From Pristionchus mayeri (taxonomy: Eukaryota; Nematoda; Chromadorea; Rhabditida; Neodiplogasteridae): DNA of 64,000 nucleotides. Below the pieces are notes generated by a model. That model saw only the letters and a list, made by a program, of their open reading frames with translations, had not been told where the DNA came from and did no database searches. Below are positions 57,340 to 64,000 of the stretch, one piece after another. Where the stretch lies: positions 26,715,067 through 26,779,066 of the forward strand of contig BTRK01000002.1 of NCBI GenBank assembly GCA_036245805.1, read 5' to 3'. Each line of letters begins with the position of its first letter. The stretch's first letter is position 1. Made by a program: the position numbers and the translations under genes.

Positions 57340-57690
57340 ACACAAACGAGTAACATTTATTAGGTGTCTCTTCGCCTACTGCCATGGACCAAACAGTGGG
57401 CAGTGCAGAATAAACATAGCCAAAGAATGGTTGTTTTTCGATTGTTTATTTTTTATTTGATGGCGTGACAAATTGAACTAGCGCGTTGCGGCTACGCGTT
57501 GCAACTTGCAACTTGATAGTCGCGTCACTTCGAATGGCACAGCACAGTCGAATCATTAAGAATCGCATTTTCACTTTCGCATTCCTGTTTATATTCCATA
57601 TCTCCTCCTCTTCGATCATTTGCTAGTTAATTTCTGTTTGTGGCTAAAGAAAATTTATTTATATTTTTGTTAAAATTATTGATTATGCTC
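57340..57690. other. No gene seen
   Basis: Intergenic, with a GCGTTGCGGCTACGCGTTGC imperfect repeat near 57483. Promoter of the downstream zinc-finger gene presumably lies here. Confidence 0.4.
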
Positions 57691-57696
57691 ACAGAG

Positions 57697-60600
57697 ATGC
57701 TCGATGAGAGTTGCGACAGCATTGTTCAGAAGACCATCACATTTTTGCAAGAATTGGTTGATAGTGACGGTGGCCTTGAGGTTTGATAATCGAATGCTAT
57801 GTCGATTAGATGATCTCATTCAGAAGCACAATCTGAGAAGTTTCCGTACGACTAACTTCTATGCATTTGCGGATGCTTGCGGAAACAGGTCGAAATTTTT
57901 ATTCGATACTGCACACAAGTGCATCTAAAAAAAGTGAATTCCAGTGAATTGGGACTGCGAAGTCTCCTTCATCGTTTATGCGGTGAAATTAATGCAAGTA
58001 TGAAATGGGCGAGTGAGAGAAAACATAATCGAAAAGATGCTATCGCTATTAAAGAGGTTTGTTCAAGAATTTATATCTTGAATTGTATTTTTGACGAAGA
58101 GCATCCCAATGCAATCTTTAAAAAACTAAAATTATCAAGGGGATAGCGCAATTCGTATAATGCATAGCATAAAATATGATATTATGAGTGATTAGGAACA
58201 AATTACTTTCGCAAATAATCACTCAATATCAGGAGCCGATCGATGAGAAATCCTCTGGAGAAGTCAATCATGACATCGATACGGGAAAAGGTATAACGAT
58301 GGAATTGGATAAGGTTCATCCAGTTGAGGAGACGGAGAAGAAGAAGAAAAAGAGAAGGAAGGGACCGACGCCATGCCAGTTTACGTGCGGAGTCTGTGGA
58401 AGAAAATATTCAGCAAAAGCAGGATTGAAAACCCATCAGAGAACTCATCTTGGTAAGATTGAAGGAAGCACTGCTTATCCGGCACTACGCCGGATGGGAA
58501 CCGTCGGATGAGAACTCACCGGATGAGTACCAAAAAAGGTACCCTTCTCCATCATGTTCACAGTAGGTTCCCTGAGTGTCAAAAATGCTTATCTGAAATA
58601 CAGAAGGGTCATTTTTTGGTTCTCATCCGGTGGGTTCTCATCCGACGGTTCTCATCCAAAGCGACCATCAATTTTTTTTTCAGAGAACGAGGAAGAGAGA
58701 TTACCATTCAAATGTGAGGAATGTGGTAAAAGATTCTGCCAGTCCGGTGTACTCAAAAAGCACAAAATGTCGCATTTTAGTGAGGTTTATTCGACCATTT
58801 TTAAACAATAGTTTTATAAAATATTAGGCATATGTTGAACAAATTAGACGTGAATCTTTTCAACATATGCATACAAGCAGTAATTAGTAAATTAAAATCT
58901 TATTTTGAGGTGACGAGGTGAAATTGCAATTCAAGTGCGACATATGCGACAAAACATTCACACTTCCGGAGAATTTAGAAACCCACAAGAACAAGCACTT
59001 GTGTAAGCACTCTTAGCACGACTAAATAATTACTTTAAATATGTTGTTCCGAAGCTGAAGTTATTCTTGCTTTATTCATTCGGCTTGTTTAATCTGTCAG
59101 AAATGTGCGAGAAAAGTTGCGTAAAAAGTTGCGTAAAAAGTTCGCGAACTTCTGATTCTCTCCTGTTCGTGTACTCTCTCTCTTTCTCTAACCAGGTCGT
59201 TGAAAAGTTCACGAACTTTTCGACGAACTATGTTAGAAAATCATACTTTTCTTTTGTTTTACTTATTTTTATAAACTATTTTTGCTTTTAACTTATGACT
59301 TCTTATAATGACAACCTTCCCTTAGCTGGAATAGCTTCAGAATACAGCGTAGTGAAAGTAAACAGGGTTGGAGTATTTTTTTCGAAAATGGGTCACCACT
59401 TTCCCCACCCTGTAATGTCAAGCTATTCCATCAGAGGGAAGGTTGTTCTTATAAGCAGTCATAAGTTGAAAGCAAAAATAATTGGTAAAAAAGTAAAACA
59501 AAAGAAAAGTACGAATTTCGAACATAGTTCGTCGAAAAGTTCGTGAACTTTTCAAGGAGCTGCGTGAAAAGTTAGAGAAAGGCGAGAGAGCACGCGTTCT
59601 TGAGAGAGGGAAAAGGAAGCAGTGATTGTTTACTTCCTTTTCCCTCTCTCAAGAATGCGTGCTCTCTCGCCTTTCTCTAACTTTTCACGCAGCTCCTTGA
59701 AAAGTTCGTTAAAAACCGGCATTAATTCGTTCGAAATTCGTACTTTTCTTTTGTTTTACTTATTTTTATCAATTATTTTGCTCTTAACTTATGACTGCGT
59801 ATAAGAACAACCTTCCCTCTGATGGAATAGCTTGACATTACAGGGTGGGGAAAGTGGTGACCCATTTTCGAAAAAAATACTCCAACCCTGTTTACTCTCA
59901 CTACGCTGTATTCTGAAGCTATTCCAGCTAAGGGAAGGTTGTCATTATAAGAAATCATAAATTAAAAGCAAAAACAGTTTATAAAAGTAAGTAAAACAAA
60001 AGAAAAGTATGATTTTCGAACACAGTTCGTCGAAAAGTTCGTGAACTTTTCATCGACCTGGTTAGAGAAAGAGAGAGAGCATGCGAAATGGAGAGAATCA
60101 GAAGTTCGCGAACTTTTTACGCAACTTTTTCTCGCACATTTCTGACAGATTAAACAGGCCGATTATCTCATTGTTTTTCAGCAGATAATGATCCTCTTAA
60201 AAAGAAGTTCGAGTGCAGAAAGTGCAAAAAGGAGTATTCTGAGGCGTCAGCACTCAATTCTCACTGGAAACGGGTTCATACAGGTAAAGGCCAGCTGTAT
60301 ATACAATGTGCATCATTAGATATTCGTGAAAGCTATTATAAAGAATAAATTGCTGGTATTTTTAGGCAATGAGGAGAAGAGACTGCAGCAGATATGCGAT
60401 GAATGTGGAAAGAAATTTCACTCTGCTTCGGAGTTGAGAAAGCACAAGAATTCTCACCTAGGTTAGTTACCCATTTACGTGAGTCGATTGATTAACAATC
60501 CACCTTTTTCCAGCTCCAGACGATCCCCATAAGAAGAAGTTCCCCTGCGAACACTGTGACCGAGTGTTCATCAATCATACCTCACTCTACGTCCACAGAA

Positions 60601-60768
60601 GAAGTCATCGGGGTATTTATAGATATTACATTATGCAACACTTTCCGTTCCCTTTTTTGGAAATAATGTTAAACATTCAGACACAGAGGAGGGTCGAAAA
60701 CCTTATAAATGCGACCAGTGCGACAAGAGGTTTTCAACTAAGCGGAATTTGGATCCACACCACACACC
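57697..60768 (+). CDS. C2H2 zinc-finger gene, one finger per exon, 3' end disrupted
   Basis: Upstream exons are uncertain: MLDESCDSIVQKTITFLQEL from 57697 after CTCACAG, then DDLIQKHNLRSFRTTNFYAF and ELGLRSLLHRLCGEINASMKW; their joins do not all keep frame. Clear finger exons follow: to 58452 (EKKKKKRRKGP then QFTCGVCGRKY), 58684-58779 (ENEEERLPFKCEECGKRF), 58910-59002 (LQFKCDICDKTF), about 60182-60283 (DPLKKKFECRKCKKEY), 60366-60461 (LQQICDECGKKF), 60514-60612 (HKKKFPCEHCDRVF) and from 60681 (RKPYKCDQCDKRFSTKRNLD). Complete exons are multiples of three in phase 1. The seventh finger loses its second histidine pair at about 60765, where a minisatellite begins, so the native C-terminus is gone. 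Same family as the palindrome genes. Confidence 0.7.
59079..60162. repeat. 1.1 kb foldback in a zinc-finger intron
   Basis: CGGCTTGTTTAATCTGTCAG near 59081 pairs with its complement ending near 60162; the arms continue to a centre near 59626. Both arms contain AAAGTTCGTGAACTTTTC-type short palindromes and an AACAGGGTTGGAGTATTTTT block. No transposase. It lies wholly within one intron. Confidence 0.85.
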
Positions 60769-61600
60769 ACCCTATCTACCACAACCCATTCATCGCCCCA
60801 TCAGTTCTCAATCAATAGTACCATTGCCGTATCCCAACACCGTACCACACACCATCCTATCTACTACCACCCCTTCATAGCCCCAGAAGTTCTCAATGAA
60901 TCGTACCATTACCGTATCCCAGCACCGTAAATCACACCACGCTATCTACCTCCTCCCCTCCATAGCACCATCAGTTTTCAATCAATGGTACCATTACCGT
61001 ATCCCAACACCGTACCACACACCATCCTATATACTACCACCCCTTCATAGCCCCAGCAGTTCTCAATCAATCGTACCATTACCGTACCCCAACACCGAAC
61101 CACATATCATCCTATCTACCACAACCCCTTCATAGCTCCAGCAGTTCTCAATCAATAGTAACATTACCGTATCCCAACACCGTACCACACACCACCCTAC
61201 CTACCGCCTCCCCTTCATAGCCCCAGCAGTTCTCAATCAATCGTACCATTACCGTATCCCAATACCGTACCACACACCATACTATATACTACCACCCCTT
61301 CATAGCCCCAGCAGTTCTCAATCAATCGTACCATTACCGTACCCCAACACCGAACCACACATCATCCTGTCTACCACAACCCCTTCATAGCCCTATCAGT
61401 TCTCAATCAATCGTACTATTACCGTATCCCAGCTCGGTACCACACACCACCCTACCTACCGCCTCCCCTTCATAGCCCCAGCAGTTCTCAATCAATCGTA
61501 CCATTACCGTATCCCAGCACGGTACCACACACCACCCTACCTACCGCCTCCCCTCCATAGCCACAGCAGTTCTCAATCAATAGAAGCATCATTATCGTAA
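60755..61600. repeat. Minisatellite of about 85 bp
   Basis: About ten imperfect copies of a unit containing CAATCAATCGTACCATTACC, CCCAACACCGTACCACACAC and CTTCATAGCCCCAGCAGTTC. Degenerate C/A-rich sequence continues to about 61770. Open frames in it are repeat translations. Confidence 0.85.
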
Positions 61601-61825
61601 CCCATCACTCCAGTATCACCTCCCCCCCCGCGCTTCCGCAAAGCTACCTTCACTTCAATCCAGAGGTACCCTCCACCACTATCTATCATACCCCAACCCA
61701 ATCTCTTCACCACAGCCCCTCCTGTAGGGTACCCTCCACCCTTTGCACCATCACCTCCACCACATTTTTTTATAAAATTAATAGCAAAAAATAGAAAAAA
61801 TACTCACAATATCCCAGAGCCAAGG

Positions 61826-62581
61826 ATGAGGAGGAGGAGCCCTCTGATCAGTCGGTCGGGCCTCTGTTCTCCGATAAGTAGCGTAACTTCACAATTGTTA
61901 ACTCATTTCCGTGTTCTTGCTAAAGTGGGATTGGCTCTCAATGGCGATAAAACTGTCGGCATGAGTTCCAAGCCTGATCCAAGGGATGTAAAAATAGGAG
62001 GAAAAGTAGTAAAATTGCAAGATAAGGTGGTCTACTTGGGAAGCGCAATCGCAGTCAGCGGAAACGATGACTCTGAAATCACCCGACGCATTCAAGCTGA
62101 TTTTGGTGCTTTCCACAAACACCGCACTTTTCTTATCAACAGGGGTATTCCAATGGCACATAAACGTCGGCTTTTCAACGGCTGCATACTTCCCGCTGTG
62201 GTTTACGGTTGTGAATGTTGGGCTCTGACCAAAGCACAAATGAATCGATTATTGGTGGTTCAACGAAAAATGGAACGTTGGATGGTTGGATGTACTGTGC
62301 TCGATCATGTCTCTAATGAGCGGTTGTGAGATTGAACTAGAGTTCAGGACTTCGTTCGCACTGCTCAGAAAAGGAAATGGTTTTGGTTCCATAAGATCGC
62401 GAATGATGATTGCCGAAAGTGGAGCCGATCTGTGATCGAATGGATTCCACGGAGAAAGAGGAGACGCGGCCGCCCAATCACGAGATGGAGCGACTCTTTC
62501 CGCAAAGCAACAGGACCAAATTTTCTCAACCAAGCACGAAGCTCTAACTGGAACACCATGCACATCAGAGCTCTCGTCTGA
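61826..62581 (+). pseudogene. RTE-type LINE reverse transcriptase, C-terminal part
   Basis: From about 61915 the frame reads LAKVGLALNGDKT, VVYLGSAIAVSGNDDSEITRRI, GCILPAVVYGCECWALT and VVQRKMERWMVGCTVLDHVSN, the end of an RTE/BovB-like reverse transcriptase. Two close stops (TGA at 62327 and 62333), each explicable by a single substitution (CGA and TGG), interrupt it. The same frame then continues KRKWFWFHKIANDD, SRSVIEWIPRRKRRRGRP and a final NWNTMHIRALV to 62581. The endonuclease and palm are absent. Confidence 0.85.
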
Positions 62582-62599
62582 TCTCTCGAGAATCTAATG

Positions 62600-63420
62600 A
62601 ACTCTAGATAAAAGTGTTAAAATCGTAATCGTAACTCATTTCCCACTCATGAACTACTAAATGTTCCAACGTTACCATGACACTAACAACGCATTCACGA
62701 CATTCCACTCCGATCGAGAACCGATTACAGTAGATTCTAGAGTTGGCTTTCATTCGTTCCGGGACCCGTGATTTACCTTGTGAGATCGAGGATTTCGCAA
62801 CACTTCCTTCTCGAGCGAGCTCTAACCAAGCCGGGTTAACCGGGTTAAAGAGAAGGCAGGATGCGATCGAGAATGGGGAGGAGTATGCAAACTCCATTCA
62901 ATGCGGGGAACGTAACTGGATTGCGTTCCCCGCAACCCTCCATTTATGCGTCCCGCATAAGCCTCTCCATTCTTCACGTTGCTTTGAAATTTCTTCCCCT
63001 CTCTTTCCACTTTCAAGTGCTTCCAACGCCTCGAAAACTACACCACTAAACACTCAGCTCTCATATTAAAGAGCAACTTTCTAGAAGGTGGGAATGAAAG
63101 AAATGATATCTTGACTTCGACTGCTCTCTAGCTCTTTGAGCGAATCTTTCTGGGTTTATGCCAGAAAACGAGAAATCGAGACACCTCTCTATTTGCCCCT
63201 CCAACGAACGATGCGTTTCCCCCTTGGCAGTCCGAGCACGCTAGGGAGGGGGGGGCGAGAGAGCGGAGAGGGGAGAGATGGTTAGAGAGAGGAGAGAGCC
63301 CTCCCATTAGAGTATGGCAAGTTAAAAGTAGAGATATGGCAAAGGGGAGCGGAGAGTGCGGAATTTTCCGACATAGTGGATGGAACTCCCCCCTATGACA
63401 TACTAAGGAGGAGGCGCCCA
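62600..63420. other. No gene seen
   Basis: Intergenic. Contains AACCGGGTT duplications near 62832 and a G-run at 63250. Short frames on both strands overlap each other and lack splice context. Confidence 0.45.
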
Positions 63421-63424
63421 AGTT

Positions 63425-63579
63425 GGAATCAGCCCTGTTTTATCCTTGCCCCCCCCCCACGCTGAACTGACTTTACAAGTTGGATCCAAGGCAGTACAAG
63501 TTGGATTCAGGCCTGGATCCAACTTGTAATTGACTTTAGCGTAGGGGGGAGGTACTCAAGGATAAACAGGGCTGATTCC
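63425..63579. repeat. 155-bp hairpin element
   Basis: GGAATCAGCCCTGTTTTATCC at the left pairs with its complement at the right end (one-base indel). Inner blocks GACTTTACAAGTTGGATCC and its complement also pair. The loop contains a second TACAAGTTGGAT copy. Confidence 0.8.
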
Positions 63580-63854
63580 AAAATGGGAACCTCCACCTGA
63601 GTAGGGTCCTATAACAAGTTTTTTTTCCACCTCCAGGGTGTATCTGACGTGCCTATCTGTGTTGCATATTTCACTTGTAATGCGATGATAGCGGCAATTT
63701 GTTTCTAAAATCGAAATCTCTGTGTTTGAAGTAAATTCGGAGCTTCCTTATTCACACACACGCTTCTTCTGAATATATATAGAAAATTACCTCTTCGATG
63801 CGATTTCCTTCTCCTTTCCCTTTCTCTTTCTATCTCCCCACCATTCAATCCACA

Positions 63855-64000
63855 ATGTGCCCTCGCTCACTTCTCCTCCTTTTGATGCAAATCGTGCCAG
63901 CTTTGTCAACAGTGGAGCGCAATTCGACGATGCCGTCACCACCATTACCACCATCTACGGCATCCTCACCGGAAATGCCCATGACGTTATCACGTCACTT
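63855..64000 (+). CDS. Secreted or membrane protein, N-terminal part (cut by window end)
   Basis: ATG at 63855 opens a signal peptide MCPRSLLLLLMQIVPALS followed by a potential N-glycosylation site (RNST) and a Ser/Thr/Pro-rich stretch (PSPPLPPSTASSPEMP). The frame is open to the window end. A Ser/Thr/Pro-rich region after a signal suggests an O-glycosylated extracellular stalk. The family cannot be told. Confidence 0.5.
   Translation, partial: MCPRSLLLLLMQIVPALSTVERNSTMPSPPLPPSTASSPEMPMTLSRH

Noticed and set aside
59295..59546. 83-codon frame in the foldback of the zinc-finger intron
   Set aside because: Its mirror image appears on the other strand of the same repeat, and it has no start context or motif.
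60564..61135. Pro/Thr-rich open frames over the minisatellite
   Set aside because: They are translations of the 85-bp repeat and change frame with unit length.

Overview
The window reads as nuclear DNA of a nematode, probably a free-living rhabditid or diplogastrid. Genes are split into many small exons by short introns ending in TTTCAG or similar. Several start codons lie directly after an acceptor-like AG (42636, 42048), as expected with spliced-leader trans-splicing. The families seen (UDP-glycosyltransferase-like, RING, C2H2 zinc finger, a YGGY-type secreted peptide, Tc1/mariner and RTE elements) fit this. Nothing prokaryotic, organellar or viral was seen. All exon models were read by eye.

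Layout. 1-4028: repeats (a 1.35 kb palindromic TA-inserting element, a LINE tail, an inverted repeat). 4029-41552: two giant inverted repeats back to back. Palindrome 1 has arms 4876-12266 and 12991-20383 around a 724-bp spacer. Palindrome 2 has arms 20384-30067 and 30854-41552 around a 786-bp spacer. The right arm of the first ends at the base before the left arm of the second begins. Palindrome 1 carries broken PITP and eIF3h-like exons, a dead mariner, a LINE fragment and zinc-finger exons. Palindrome 2 carries a RING gene, a ten-finger C2H2 gene, a hAT-like element and a nested palindromic element. 41553-51707: intact-looking RING gene (-), a long UGT-like gene (+) with a 3.3 kb nested palindrome in intron 1, and a second RING gene (-). 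51708-57333: duplicated promoter-like segments, a hAT-like MITE, a Gly/Tyr-rich secreted peptide gene, an unrecognised minus-strand gene and a small secreted protein. 57697-60768: another one-finger-per-exon C2H2 gene, interrupted by a foldback in an intron and ending in an 85-bp minisatellite. 61826-62581: dead RTE LINE. The window ends in the first exon of a secreted protein.

Interpretation. The outer arm ends cut genes that continue normally into single-copy flank at 4876 (PITP exon) and 41552 (RING intron). The copies facing each other at 20383/20384 are truncated. This fits a segment bounded by 4876 and 41552 that was copied in inverted orientation with its ends joined, and placed within itself, by template switching or by inverted reinsertion of a circle. 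Small differences between arms (SNPs, a 49-bp deletion, a 967-bp tandem duplication) argue against a simple assembly mirror but do not exclude one. The zinc-finger loci are one family in which each finger is a symmetric phase-1 exon, so exons can be duplicated, lost or skipped without changing frame.
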